Counted from the first letter of the stretch, positions 34,457 to 44,888 are shown. The stretch is 58,599 bases of DNA from Lunatimonas lonarensis (GCF_000390185.1 NZ_AQHR01000010.1:1-58599), one strand, 5' to 3'. Numbers and translations: made by a program. Notes: generated by a model not told the origin, from the sequence alone.

Positions 34457-37078
34457 TCAAACAGACGGGCTGGTTCCTACCTGCACCTGAATGGACGCTA
34501 TGCCCAATGTATCCATGGATAGCCCTGCCAACGTCTTCACCTCTCCCGACTCGCTGCCTTTTACCAGCACCCGGTAGGTTCCCTCCCGAAACACTTTGGG
34601 CCTAAACCGGCTTCCGTTTATCCGAAGTGAATATTCCGTCTCTCCACTTGCTTCATGGACGATCGTTACCACCGGATTCTCAATTTCCTTAAAATCCAGT
34701 TCGGGCAGATATCCCAGGGCCTTTTTGGAGTAGTTATCCGCTTGGGTAATGGTGATGGGCCAACCATCGTATTGACCTCCGGGATTGGACAATGGATCCA
34801 CATACCTTGGCCAGCATTCGATACGCATGGTGCGTTCCTTTTTGTTGAAGACCACCATGCCATAACCGGTAGATCGGTCATAAATTCTAGCGGGCAACCG
34901 GCCTGTTTGCCTGGGATTGGCAACTGCATGAACCGTCATCCGATTTCCAAATCCGTCGAAGAAGTTACCGGTGTACTTGGGTTTTCCTTCCAAGGGCTGG
35001 TGATCTTCAGGAACTGGCGGCCACCAACGCCGGGGGAAGAGGTTGTTCAATGCGGGGCCTGCGAAGGCATACCCCGCATCTCCGAACTCATCGACCCCGT
35101 AGCGTACCACAGTGGCCAAGTGTTGATCTCCGGCGATGTGCAGGGCGAAGGCCTTACGCAAAATACGTAAGGCGTTGTCCCTTCCTTTTTGTGGCCAACC
35201 GTTGGAGTCCATATCGCTGGTAGGTGCATCTCCCTGCACGTACTCCCCAGGCTTGGGGATGGGAAGGGTCGGCACAATGCTGTCTATGATGCTTCCCTCA
35301 GGCAGCGTGGCCACCGTACAGAAATTGGTCTGAGACAGGGCCACTTTCATCTCTACCTGATCGTCCCAGTCCTCGGACCATTTCTCCAGAAACTCCATCT
35401 GACGGTCTCCCAGCAAATTGGCATCTATATCGTAATGGGCCTTTATGTCAAACTTTCGGTTTTGGATGAAACCATTGACCACCTTAGCCTCTTCCGGCAG
35501 TACGTTTTTGGGTGCCGACTTGAATTTTCGATCCTCCAAAATGGCCATACTGATCCCTCCATATACCCAATCGGTAAAATAGCTGCCTATACCCTGAATC
35601 AGCGGAGAAGGATCATAAGGCGGCGGTAGGTGGCCTGTCTGCGTTAATTGAACCATATTTACCCATTCGGGTGGCATCTTATATCCGCCCTGATCCTGTG
35701 AGTCGTAATTCCAGCCCAATTCGATAGGGGCCCTTTTTCCACCCTCACCCCACACATTGCCATGGTACACATCATGGTCATCTGGTATAAACACACAGGG
35801 GATATTTCGGAATATGTCTCGGTAAGACCATCCAAACATGTACCACTTGCGCAGATAATCCAAACTTGCCCGTTCCAAAGGTGCCGTTTCTATGCCAAAG
35901 CCACCGGTGCTCTCGTAAAATTGATCGCCTAGAAAGACGGCTATATCCGGACGGTGTTTGCCTACGTTATCCGACACTTCCTGATCCGGAAAACCGTGGT
36001 CAGCGTTGCAGCTGAAAACAGCCATTTTGACCTCTGCCTGCCCAAGTGGCTCGGCGGCTATTTTGCCTTCATAGAAATAATGCCTGACGCCTTGGGAAAA
36101 AGGCAAATCCAATCGCACCCGATAGGAAACCTCGCTGGCATTGTCCCAATCCCTCAGTGTGAAACGAACGACCCTGCCCAGTCGATTGATCTTCCCTTGA
36201 GCGATAGCCTCCCAGACGCCATTTCGTCGTATTTCCAGGTGAATTTCATGGTTCACAAAGTTTTCAACGGGTGCCATTTGAGCCGTTAGCCTCAACTCCT
36301 TTTTGTGCAGGGTATAGTAGGAAAAGCAAATAGGCCCAAACTGCCGGTCTACGTAGTGATCAAGTTTTTCACCACTCATTTCCCAAGATGCAAATTCAGC
36401 CGATGGTTGGATTTTTGTTACATTTTCTCCCCCTGCATGGCAAACGAGGCCAACCTGTCCTACCAATTGCTTCGGATCAACACCGGAAAACTCAACCGTG
36501 GATAACACCTTTTGGGTACTGGGATCAAAGGCCTCCAGTTTTAAGCTAAAAGCACCTTGAACAGGAACGGCTTGGAGGCTCGCGTGAACGGGTTTTGTAA
36601 GATCGGAGATTCGGCTCTCGGAAATCCTATCCCCGATGAAAAGCCTTCCATCTCCTCTCAATCCACAGTCCAAGCCTCCTCCAAACACCACAGCTGACCG
36701 ATAGTCGTCAAACGGACCCTTAGCACCTAGCCTAAAACCAGCATATCCCTCTTCATCATCCACATTGATTAGGGAAAACACCAGTTTGGACTGAAACGTC
36801 TGGAAACGGTCAGAAAGATGGAGTCCTAGATGATACAAGGTTCTGTTGTTGCCACTAACCACACAGGTAGCCTTTCCCTCCACGATTTTCCAATCCTGCA
36901 ATCGATTGCCCCAGTATTCCGGGCCTATCCAGTCGAGGTTTGGCCATTGGTGCCAATCACTTTGGAAAGTACTATCCAGTGGTTTGGGAGCTCTGCTTGA
37001 TCCAAACGTACTACCAGGAAGCAAGGAGGTTCCAATTCCTCCCAGGGCAAGTACTTTTACAGCTTTTCTTCTTTGCAT
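34457..37078 (-). CDS. PhoD-like alkaline phosphatase/phosphodiesterase
   Basis: About 873 residues from the ATG at 37078 (MQRRKAVKVLALGG, a Tat-type signal); a farther ATG exists at 37138. Residues about 60-270 form an extra beta-rich domain (LamG/CBM-like), followed by the PhoD metallophosphatase core: VFSCNADHGFPDQ, AVFLGDQFYES, FIPDDHDVYHG, and a late IAGDQHLATVV with the metal His. It should release phosphate from phospho-esters or phosphodiesters outside the membrane. The family is normally shorter; the added N-terminal domain suggests a glycan-bound substrate. Confidence 0.88.
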   Translation of the reverse strand: MQRRKAVKVLALGGIGTSLLPGSTFGSSRAPKPLDSTFQSDWHQWPNLDWIGPEYWGNRLQDWKIVEGKATCVVSGNNRTLYHLGLHLSDRFQTFQSKLVFSLINVDDEEGYAGFRLGAKGPFDDYRSAVVFGGGLDCGLRGDGRLFIGDRISESRISDLTKPVHASLQAVPVQGAFSLKLEAFDPSTQKVLSTVEFSGVDPKQLVGQVGLVCHAGGENVTKIQPSAEFASWEMSGEKLDHYVDRQFGPICFSYYTLHKKELRLTAQMAPVENFVNHEIHLEIRRNGVWEAIAQGKINRLGRVVRFTLRDWDNASEVSYRVRLDLPFSQGVRHYFYEGKIAAEPLGQAEVKMAVFSCNADHGFPDQEVSDNVGKHRPDIAVFLGDQFYESTGGFGIETAPLERASLDYLRKWYMFGWSYRDIFRNIPCVFIPDDHDVYHGNVWGEGGKRAPIELGWNYDSQDQGGYKMPPEWVNMVQLTQTGHLPPPYDPSPLIQGIGSYFTDWVYGGISMAILEDRKFKSAPKNVLPEEAKVVNGFIQNRKFDIKAHYDIDANLLGDRQMEFLEKWSEDWDDQVEMKVALSQTNFCTVATLPEGSIIDSIVPTLPIPKPGEYVQGDAPTSDMDSNGWPQKGRDNALRILRKAFALHIAGDQHLATVVRYGVDEFGDAGYAFAGPALNNLFPRRWWPPVPEDHQPLEGKPKYTGNFFDGFGNRMTVHAVANPRQTGRLPARIYDRSTGYGMVVFNKKERTMRIECWPRYVDPLSNPGGQYDGWPITITQADNYSKKALGYLPELDFKEIENPVVTIVHEASGETEYSLRINGSRFRPKVFREGTYRVLVKGSESGEVKTLAGLSMDTLGIASIQVQVGTSPSV

Positions 37079-37255
37079 TTGTTTATGGTCTTTTATTTCG
37101 TCTATTCCTTTATGGAGTATTGAATAATCTTTACCCATTCACTTAAGTGTTTGCCAACGAAGCGACTTGCATTGACCCAATGAGCGTGTTAGATGATTTT
37201 AAACGCTCCAATAATAGCGCGAAAACGATAGTTAATTTACGGATTAAATGACATC

Positions 37256-38893
37256 CTATTGGAGTAACTTGGGGTTAATATTCGTTTCAGCCTCGGGAAT
37301 CGGCCATTTGTCATCAACTCCCACGCGGAAATTCTTTGTGGTCACATGCCATCTGGACAACGGGTCAGGTTTTCTGGATACCTGGGGAAGTCTGGTGGAA
37401 CCAGGAAAGGCCGCTCCCCAGAAATCACCCCTAAGAACTTCTCCTCCTATCCCCCATCGGAAGATATCCCAAAGCCGTATTCCTTCGAAGGCCAACTCTA
37501 TTCGCCGCTCGTTTCTAAGTATAGTTCGCAATTGCTCCACATTGGTTTCAGTAATTGGTGGTAGACCTACAGACTGCCGACCCCTTACCTGATTGATCGT
37601 TTGATCCAGAAGTTCCTGTGTAATGGGCTCGCCCGCCTCCATAACAGCCTCCAAATACCCGAGGAGAACTTCCGCATACCGGATAATCGGGATGTTTCCT
37701 CCGTAGTCCGTAATCAAGTTTCCCGAAAAAGACTCGTCAAAGAACTTTCGCAATCCATATCCTGTCCTGGTAGCCTGTTTGGAATAAGTAAGTTGATCAA
37801 CCGACTGCGCGGAATCCGGATGACAAACGTAGGTTCTGCCGCCAAAAGTAGATCCATCCCAAAGGAATGTGTCTCTAAATCGCGGATCCCTATTGGCTCC
37901 CATATTAGCGGTGCTGTATCTAGGATCGTCAAATGAAAAAGGCGATCCATCTTCAAACCCATAGGCTTCGGCCAAACTTCCCGTTGGATTTACGATATGC
38001 CACCCACTGGAAACCGCCGGATATGCGTGTTGAGGCAGGGAGTTGGCGGCAAACCCAGATGTAAACTGCACACTGAATATATTCTCGCGACTATTTTCAT
38101 TGGCAGGATAAAACAACGTTTTATAATCACTATCAATGATGTTTTCACCATACCCAATGATTTGCTGATAGGTCGCTGCTGCTTTTGAAAACTGCTTTTC
38201 CCCTAGATATAATCTAGCCAAAAAAGCCAGAGCCGCCTGCTTGCTGGCTCTTCCTATTTCAGAGGCGGAAAGCGCCCCATAACGTGGCAGAAATTCGATA
38301 CTCTCAAGGAATTCACTCTCGACAAAATCGACGATTTGTTGCTTACTGGCCAGTGTAACATTATTGGCCTCATCTGGTGTCAGGGTATTCACCACCAAAG
38401 GCACACTGCCCCAAAATTGTGAAAGGTAGAAATATTGGGTAGCTCGCAGGAATTTGGCTTCTGCACGCATCCTGTTCCTTGATTCCGCCGGCATTGACGC
38501 ATTTTCAATATTTTCCAAAAAATCATTTGCAATTGCTATTCTTCGGTATGACCCTGTCCAATACCCTAAGACGACATTATTATTTGGCAATAACGTCCCA
38601 TCTGTCAGACGGTTATAAGTTGAATTATCTCCCCGTCTATCATACGAATTGTCCGTAGCAAATTCCAAAAAAACGATCCCACAGTAAGTCCACCAATCGG
38701 TTGGAACTACTTGGGTACCATAAACAATATTTCCTCGGTAGAGGCCCGTTAATGCGATCATAGCATTGGTCTCCGAAGTCCAAAATGTGTCACTCGCAAA
38801 GGCGTTCGTTGGAAACTGATTCAATTTTTCATCACATGAAAATGAAATCAGCAATAAAAGACTGAGAATGTATGTGTTAGTTATCGATTTCAT
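37256..38893 (-). CDS. susD: SusD/RagB outer-membrane glycan-binding lipoprotein
   Basis: About 545 residues starting at the ATG at 38893 (an earlier ATG at 38905 is possible). A lipobox LLLISFSC makes it a surface lipoprotein. The helical SusD/RagB body is apparent: FWTSETNAMIALTGLYRG, MRAEAKFLRATQYFYLSQFWGSVPLV, AEVLLGYLEAVMEAGE, and a C-terminal NERRIELAFEGIRLWDIFRWG with the family's final W. It forms the lid of the SusC channel encoded 21 bp upstream. A frequent role is oligosaccharide capture; substrate unknown. The name is by family, not by sequence identity to Bacteroides SusD. Confidence 0.93.
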   Translation of the reverse strand: MKSITNTYILSLLLLISFSCDEKLNQFPTNAFASDTFWTSETNAMIALTGLYRGNIVYGTQVVPTDWWTYCGIVFLEFATDNSYDRRGDNSTYNRLTDGTLLPNNNVVLGYWTGSYRRIAIANDFLENIENASMPAESRNRMRAEAKFLRATQYFYLSQFWGSVPLVVNTLTPDEANNVTLASKQQIVDFVESEFLESIEFLPRYGALSASEIGRASKQAALAFLARLYLGEKQFSKAAATYQQIIGYGENIIDSDYKTLFYPANENSRENIFSVQFTSGFAANSLPQHAYPAVSSGWHIVNPTGSLAEAYGFEDGSPFSFDDPRYSTANMGANRDPRFRDTFLWDGSTFGGRTYVCHPDSAQSVDQLTYSKQATRTGYGLRKFFDESFSGNLITDYGGNIPIIRYAEVLLGYLEAVMEAGEPITQELLDQTINQVRGRQSVGLPPITETNVEQLRTILRNERRIELAFEGIRLWDIFRWGIGGEVLRGDFWGAAFPGSTRLPQVSRKPDPLSRWHVTTKNFRVGVDDKWPIPEAETNINPKLLQ

Positions 38894-38914
38894 GACAGTA
38901 CTCATTTTAAATGA

Positions 38915-41900
38915 TCAAAACCTTAGATTTACACCCATCGTGTAGGTAGCCAAAATAGGATAGTAGGCCCCACCAGAGTTGATTTCCGGATCCCAACCCG
39001 GCCAGTAGCCGCTTAATGAAAGGACATTCTCGCCACTCAAATAAATCCGGGCGTTCTGTAGGCCTACTCGCTTTTGAAATGACGTGGGTAGTGTATAGCC
39101 AACCTGCAAATTCTTTATCCTAAAATAAGAAGCGTCTACAACCCAAAAATCAGAAAGTACGGTATTTGGGGTTCCCGCATTTGTTATTTCCTCTAGCCTA
39201 GGGTAATTGGGGTATCTCACTGGATTTTCAGGATCAAATCTGCCATCCATCTGCCAGCGCTGAATATTTCCCAGGTTGAAAAAAGCCCAACCGGCATAAC
39301 CGTCCAAAAGCCCGCTCACTCCTGTAACTCCCTGTCCAAAAACGGCTAGGTCAAAACTCTTATAGCTTGCGTTGAAATTGATACCAAAGGTATACCTGGG
39401 AATTCGACTACCTAGGTAAGTTCTATCATACGTAGGATCAATTCTGCCATCAGGTACACCATCAGGCCCGCTTAAATCCTTGTACCTTATGTCCCCCGGT
39501 CTTGGGTTTGGAGTAACGGGAGATTGATTTGCCCACCCCTGTATATCTTCTGCATTTAGGAAAACCCCATCAGATTTATATCCATAATACATTTCCATTG
39601 GGAAGCCGACAAACAGGTTGGAGCCATTGCCCACCATTCCATTAGGTTGCTGCACATTTCCCAAACCCAGGGAGAGAACTTCGTTGTCGGTTATTGTGAA
39701 ATTGCCTCCAATGGCATATTTGAAACCGCCGACCTGATTGCGATGCATCATATCAAACTCCAAACCCGAATTTCGTACTTCCCCCGTATTCACTTCGCTA
39801 ATTTGAACTCCCAATACGGACGAAACGCTGCCGGTAGGTCTAAATAGGATGTCTCTTGTATGCCTGTCGAAATACGTAATATCAGCCGACAGCTTTCCAT
39901 CAAAAAATACCGTCTCAAGTCCGAAGTCTATGGTCTCGGTTGATTCCCATCGGATATTTTGATCCATAAATACCGAATACGCTGCCCCAGTAGCCATGAC
40001 CCCTCCAAAAGGATAGTCCCTACCCGAAGATAAAACCGTTTGGTAGGGGTAGTTACCGATATTCTGATTGCCCAGGACACCCCAAGAGGCCTTTAATTTC
40101 ATATCGGACAACCAGCTTGCGCCTTGAAGAAATCCCTCGTCAGAAATCCTCCAGCCTACAGCCATTGACGGAAAAAATGCATATTTATTGTTTTCGGGAA
40201 ATCTCGAAGACCCGTCGTACCGAACGGTTGATTCAAACAGGTATTTGTCGGCATAGCTATACCTAAACCTGGAAAACACCGACTGAATGGCCCATTCTTC
40301 GTCAAAACCTCCCACTCGCTGATTGTCGACTCCTCCCATGTCGAGAACGGTGTAGTCATTGCTGGGAAAATCCTGCCTATAACCATTAAAAAAAGAGTCC
40401 ATTTGGTTTTCGAAGGAATATCCCAATAAAATTCCAAACGAATTTTGGTTTATCTGCTTTGCATACTCACCTAAGAATTGGGTCGTTTGAAATATTTCCT
40501 TATTGCTAAACTGATTCAGGTAGGACTGTCCATGAAAAACATCATCATTTAGGCGCTGTGAAGCCAGGTAAGATCGTTGTTCCAAAAGCGCAAACGTGTA
40601 CCCGCCGATGGCTGAAAATGTCAATCCTTCCAATGGATTCCAATCCAGCTTCATATTAATTCCTGCCCGCGTTCTTGGGTTACGAAGGTAAGAAGCTGAC
40701 TGTAGCCAAGATACGGGGGTTCCACTGGTCTCTGGCCCAACACCAAAATCCCCATTAGACGCTTGGCCTAGAAAAATAGCGGGATACCTAACTGCATTGG
40801 CAATCAATTGGTTAGCCATATCTCCACCTCTATTGGCTGTTGCCTGAGGCTCATTCCTTTCCTCCTGGGATCCGAAAACCCTGGTATTCAGCTTAAAATT
40901 CTTGCCCAAATCGCTGATAAGGTTTAACCGAAAATTGTATCGTTTGAAATTATTCTTTTCGATCAACCCATCTTGGTTTAAAATTCCGCCAGACAAGAAG
41001 TATTTATGCGCATCGTTGCCACCATTTATTGTCACCGTATGCCCAGTCTGAAAACCCCTTCTGGAAAATACTTCATCCAAAAAGCGGGTGTTTGGATAAT
41101 TGTCCGGATCATCTTGCCTCCTGAATCGCTCTATCTCCTCAGGAGAAAAACTGTTACTTTCAGAAGCAATGTTGAACATCCGGGCATAGTCCCAAGAATC
41201 GACAAAATCAGGGAATTGAGTAGGTTGATTGAAGCCGACATAACCATTGTAAGAAACCGAAAGTTGACTTGACTTTCCATCTTTGGTCGTAACAAGAATA
41301 ACGCCGTTAGCGGCCCTTGCTCCATATATCGCTGCGGAAGACGCGTCCTTTAATACTGAAATGGACTGGACATCCTCCGGGTTAATGTCATTCATATTGC
41401 CCGGAATCCCATCGATCAACACCAATGCATCAGGTGTGGCTCCGAAGGAGCCTACCCCCCTTACTCGAATAGAACCTCCACTCTCACCTGGCCTACCGGT
41501 TCGCTGAATTACCGTGACGCCGGGGATTTGCCCAGTGATCGCTTGGGAAAGCTGTGTGACCGGTCTGTTTTCAATATTTTGGTTGGATATCTGAGACACG
41601 GAACCAATGACATTAACTTTCTTCTGTGTTCCGTAACCTACTACCACCACCTCGTCCAAAGAGCTGGAATCCTCCACCATACTCACATCTATGATACCGG
41701 ATGTTCCTACCATTTTTCGTTGGTTTACATAACCGACAAAAGAAAAAACCAATACAGAACCAGATTCTGCATTTAGGCTGTACCTTCCATCAATATCGGT
41801 TACAGTCCCCGTAGAAGTCCCTTCAATCAACACCGTAACACCAGGCATAGGCTCTCCATTTTGATCCGTAACCGTCCCTGATACCGAGATATTTTCCGCC

Positions 41901-42292
41901 TTTTCCTCGATCAATACAGACGCACTATTTTTAGTTTTCTTTACATGGATATTATAATCCACCTGTTTGAACGTGAGATTGGTCTGTTTTGCCAAACTCA
42001 ACAGCACATTGTATAGGGAGTTGCTGTCCGATGACACCTCCACACTGGGAACATCGCGAAGCTCTTTGTTGGTAAATACAAAATTGAATCCTGTGCTTCT
42101 TTCCAGTTCCCGAAAAACGCTTTCTATCTTTGCATCCTCTAGGGAAAGGGTCACCATTACGTCCTCAATGTTCTTGACTTGCGCATTTCCGTTCCATGCC
42201 AACAAAAGGCTCATGGTAAGGCATTGGAATAGGAAAGCAATAGAGAATAGCCTGGTCATGTGCAATACATGCTTAAGTATGTTTTTTTTCAT
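38915..42292 (-). CDS. susC: SusC/RagA TonB-dependent transporter with STN domain
   Basis: About 1125 residues. I start at the ATG at 42292 (MKKNILKHVLHMTRLF), which yields a proper signal; the frame runs on upstream. After the signal there is an STN domain (LEDAKIESVFRELERSTGFNF), then a carboxypeptidase-D-like segment (VSGTVTDQNGEPMPG), a plug with EVVVVGYGTQKK, and a 22-strand barrel ending with a terminal Phe. An STN domain marks a transducer class that signals inward through FecR and an ECF sigma factor; both are encoded just upstream (42454-44405). It imports oligosaccharides with the SusD partner. Confidence 0.93.
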   Translation of the reverse strand: MKKNILKHVLHMTRLFSIAFLFQCLTMSLLLAWNGNAQVKNIEDVMVTLSLEDAKIESVFRELERSTGFNFVFTNKELRDVPSVEVSSDSNSLYNVLLSLAKQTNLTFKQVDYNIHVKKTKNSASVLIEEKAENISVSGTVTDQNGEPMPGVTVLIEGTSTGTVTDIDGRYSLNAESGSVLVFSFVGYVNQRKMVGTSGIIDVSMVEDSSSLDEVVVVGYGTQKKVNVIGSVSQISNQNIENRPVTQLSQAITGQIPGVTVIQRTGRPGESGGSIRVRGVGSFGATPDALVLIDGIPGNMNDINPEDVQSISVLKDASSAAIYGARAANGVILVTTKDGKSSQLSVSYNGYVGFNQPTQFPDFVDSWDYARMFNIASESNSFSPEEIERFRRQDDPDNYPNTRFLDEVFSRRGFQTGHTVTINGGNDAHKYFLSGGILNQDGLIEKNNFKRYNFRLNLISDLGKNFKLNTRVFGSQEERNEPQATANRGGDMANQLIANAVRYPAIFLGQASNGDFGVGPETSGTPVSWLQSASYLRNPRTRAGINMKLDWNPLEGLTFSAIGGYTFALLEQRSYLASQRLNDDVFHGQSYLNQFSNKEIFQTTQFLGEYAKQINQNSFGILLGYSFENQMDSFFNGYRQDFPSNDYTVLDMGGVDNQRVGGFDEEWAIQSVFSRFRYSYADKYLFESTVRYDGSSRFPENNKYAFFPSMAVGWRISDEGFLQGASWLSDMKLKASWGVLGNQNIGNYPYQTVLSSGRDYPFGGVMATGAAYSVFMDQNIRWESTETIDFGLETVFFDGKLSADITYFDRHTRDILFRPTGSVSSVLGVQISEVNTGEVRNSGLEFDMMHRNQVGGFKYAIGGNFTITDNEVLSLGLGNVQQPNGMVGNGSNLFVGFPMEMYYGYKSDGVFLNAEDIQGWANQSPVTPNPRPGDIRYKDLSGPDGVPDGRIDPTYDRTYLGSRIPRYTFGINFNASYKSFDLAVFGQGVTGVSGLLDGYAGWAFFNLGNIQRWQMDGRFDPENPVRYPNYPRLEEITNAGTPNTVLSDFWVVDASYFRIKNLQVGYTLPTSFQKRVGLQNARIYLSGENVLSLSGYWPGWDPEINSGGAYYPILATYTMGVNLRF

Positions 42293-42342
42293 AAATTTGG
42301 ATGGTTTGTTTGGGCGATGCCAATTGTTTAAGCAAATGTTTA

Positions 42343-42375
42343 CCCACACAGAGATTGCCGTCTCTGCGTTGTGGG
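42343..42375. promoter_or_regulatory. Leader hairpin 1 upstream of susC
   Basis: A strong stem (CCCACA and CAGAGA pairing with TCTCTG and TGTGGG) in the 161-bp gap between fecR and susC. It lies in the presumed 5' leader of susC. Its role could be attenuation or RNA stability. Confidence 0.4.
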
Positions 42376-42383
42376 CCATTACC

Positions 42384-42411
42384 GGCCATGGTTGCTCCAA
42401 CATCCATGGCC
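42384..42411. promoter_or_regulatory. Hairpin 2 between fecR and susC
   Basis: An eight-base stem GGCCATGG/CCATGGCC with a 12-base loop, followed on the plus strand by TTTTCTTTT. On the minus strand it lies between the fecR stop and susC. It could separate the two transcripts or be a leader element. Confidence 0.4.
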
Positions 42412-42453
42412 TTTTCTTTTGAATTAAAGGAGTGTTACATAAGCATTCCGTTT

Positions 42454-43560
42454 TTAGGATGATACATCAAATCTTATGGTTACCCTGTCCCTATTCACCT
42501 GAAACTCAAACCGGGCAGAATAACTTAGTCCCTCCAGGACGCCTTCAAGGGTTTGGTCTACAAATTTCCCAGAAAGGAGCACTCCCTTCTCCGGACGATT
42601 ACGTATCTCTATCTTGACTCCGTACCAGTTTTCCAAAACCCTGATGGCTTCTCTTATGGGTGTCTGATCGAAAAGAATCGTCTTTTTTGTCCATGCCAAT
42701 ACCTTTTCCTCCTGAACCCGCTCCATACTATGTATTCCTTTGTCAACTTTGATATTTAGCCCCTCTCCGGGATACAAGTTGACTTCCCGGATTTCCTCAA
42801 AATCCAACAAAACGTTCACTCTTCCCGTAAGCAAGGCCACGTCAAGCGGCTCGCCTTCGTAAGCGGTGATATTAAAGGAGGTACCTAAAGCCGTGGTAGT
42901 TACCTGACCGGTCTTTACGATAAAGGGCCTTAAACTATCTTTGGCTACTTCAAAAAAAGCCTCTCCAACCAAAAACAATTCGCGCCGGTCTTTCTCAAAA
43001 TTTTTTACGTAGCGCAGGGTACTGCCTGAATTGAGTATTACCCTGGAACCATCCTGTAGGGTAAGATTGGATTTAACACCCGGAGGAACTGCATGCTCTT
43101 CATAGACCAGGGGAACAGCGATAGGCTCCACTTCAGGATGCTGAAAGGTCAGATTAAACAAAACACTCAAGGCAACTGCCATTACAAGAATCGCGGCGAC
43201 TCTGTAAAACTGATAATTTGACCGGTAATTTACTCTGGGTTGCCCATAGGCAAAGCGCTTTAGAGTGCTCTCCGAACTTAGGGCCACTACCCTCCTTTCG
43301 GCTTTCTCTTCGCTTGGTTGATTGATGACTTTGTTGATGTTGGTCCAGATGTCCTCCACCCGGTCGTCGCTGATTTCACCAACATCTCTGGACAGATTGA
43401 GCAAAGTCTTCCGAGCCAGTTCCATCCGCACATATTTGTCCGGATTTTTTTCCAAAAAAGCTTCCCAATAGGCCTTCGCTTCCTCATCGGGAGAGAGGAC
43501 CCATTTTCGAAACTCTGGATCCAACATAAAATCCTCAACAGTGTACTCGGTGTTGCTCAT
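42454..43560 (-). CDS. fecR: FecR-type anti-sigma factor
   Basis: A 368-residue protein with a cytoplasmic N-terminal sigma-binding part (1-120), one membrane helix (near 130-148, FYRVAAILVMAVALSVLF), a FecR domain (LQDGSRVILNSGSTLRY, FLVGEAFFEVAKDSLRPF) and a DUF4974/STN-like tail (APIREAIRVLENWYGVKIE-like). It should receive the signal from the STN domain of SusC and release or activate the ECF sigma factor encoded 230 bp upstream. The pair and the transporter form a classic cell-surface-signalling system. Confidence 0.9.
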   Translation of the reverse strand: MSNTEYTVEDFMLDPEFRKWVLSPDEEAKAYWEAFLEKNPDKYVRMELARKTLLNLSRDVGEISDDRVEDIWTNINKVINQPSEEKAERRVVALSSESTLKRFAYGQPRVNYRSNYQFYRVAAILVMAVALSVLFNLTFQHPEVEPIAVPLVYEEHAVPPGVKSNLTLQDGSRVILNSGSTLRYVKNFEKDRRELFLVGEAFFEVAKDSLRPFIVKTGQVTTTALGTSFNITAYEGEPLDVALLTGRVNVLLDFEEIREVNLYPGEGLNIKVDKGIHSMERVQEEKVLAWTKKTILFDQTPIREAIRVLENWYGVKIEIRNRPEKGVLLSGKFVDQTLEGVLEGLSYSARFEFQVNRDRVTIRFDVSS

Positions 43561-43790
43561 AAAAGAAGTCTTTCATTTATATAAGCCCGGATTACCCAAA
43601 AGTTATCCGTCCAAAAAGATAAATTCTTGCTATTTGTTCACTTCTTTCAAAAAAAAAGGAATAGTAGGTTTATCCTAGTTAATATCTACCCTGCGATAGG
43701 CTGGTTTGTTGAATAATGGAATAAAATGGAAACAAGGCAGAATTCCGTAAAAAATTGTTATTTACATATAAAATATGTTTTTTACATTAT

Positions 43791-44405
43791 TTACAGTTGG
43801 AAAACAAGAATAAGGAAAATTGTAATCGTTAATATGGACTTTTTAAGCGAGGAAAGCGCTTTCCATGCCAAGGTGTACACCGAGCGAAGATTTATGCCCA
43901 TAAGCTTGGCTGTAGCCTCGTACGAAAGGTTTTCAAAAAATAAATACTGAATGACTTCGTTTTGCCGAATAGGAAGTTCTTTCAGGCTGCTGGCCAGCTT
44001 TTTTTGTAGAACCTCTTCCCGTTGGGCGTTTACGATGGTGGACTCCACACTTTCGAGTCGTTGCGGATAGTCATACGCCGTCTGCCGCTGAGCCTCCAAC
44101 CCTTTAGAGGCCTTTTTTTTCGCTTTATTGATTTTATTGGAAAGTGACCTAAAAAGATATAACCGAACATTGTCGGTAGGTTTGATATTTTCCCTATACC
44201 TCCAAAGGTCAATAAAAAGCTCCTGAATGCAATCCTCCGTGAATTCAGCATCACCCGTAATGGACCTACCAAGCTGAAAAAGCACTCTGACATACTGCCT
44301 GTACAATTGTTCAAACGCATGTTTATCGCCGGATTTCAGCCCAAGCCAAAGCTCCTCAGGATTAGCTTCCTGAGACGGGGAAGTGTTTTTCGGAACGAGA
44401 TCCAT
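43791..44405 (-). CDS. ECF sigma factor of the FecI type
   Basis: A 204-residue sigma-70 family regulator. Region 2 covers HAFEQLYRQYVRVLFQLGRS and CIQELFIDLWRYRENI; region 4 lies near 140-185 (LKELPIRQNEVIQYLFFENLSYEATAKLMG). A hydrophobic C-terminal tail (ILTITIFLILVFQL) is an unusual extra and might tether the factor to the membrane. It directs transcription of the susC/susD genes and perhaps the nearby sulfatases. The partner FecR gene follows. It is complete, unlike the sigma fragment at 9027-9512. Confidence 0.9.
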   Translation of the reverse strand: MDLVPKNTSPSQEANPEELWLGLKSGDKHAFEQLYRQYVRVLFQLGRSITGDAEFTEDCIQELFIDLWRYRENIKPTDNVRLYLFRSLSNKINKAKKKASKGLEAQRQTAYDYPQRLESVESTIVNAQREEVLQKKLASSLKELPIRQNEVIQYLFFENLSYEATAKLMGINLRSVYTLAWKALSSLKKSILTITIFLILVFQL

Positions 44406-44888
44406 GGTAAGTTATTTGGGGAGCATTGCCAAGTGCCTCTCAAGTATAAGAAAAACTTGCCACAACTGCATACATTTTTAAGAAATATGCAAAAACAGCA
44501 CTTCACATCTTTCCAAAAACCAAACCTACAAGCATGAAAAGTTTTGGCTAGTCTCCTTTTTCTATTTTATGAAATAACAGCTTGCTCTTACTAGCTGGTC
44601 TTCCTGGATTGTATCAATAACCTGAATATTAATAGATTACATTACCCCCAGCCAATATATACCTAAAATCCATCTCCTCGTTGACTTCCCTTCGCTTCTC
44701 CAGCAACAACCCAGCTAATTCCTCCCTGACAAGCCGATAGTTACTGTCTTTGGAATTCATCTTCCTGTGCGTAAGCGCCTCAGGCAGCGAGTCCGCTGAT
44801 CATCATCGCCCGGCCAGCCACACAAACGGTTCCATTCCAGGCAGCCATATTGTAGGCGGGGGGTATCGTTTTAATAAATTTACCATGT
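44406..44888. other. Upstream region of the sigma gene with decayed sequence
   Basis: No confident gene. A 43-codon minus-strand frame (44629-44760, starting MNSKDSNYRLVREELAGLLL) may be the tail of a lost gene, but I cannot name it. The sigma-factor promoter must lie near 44410-44500. Confidence 0.4.
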
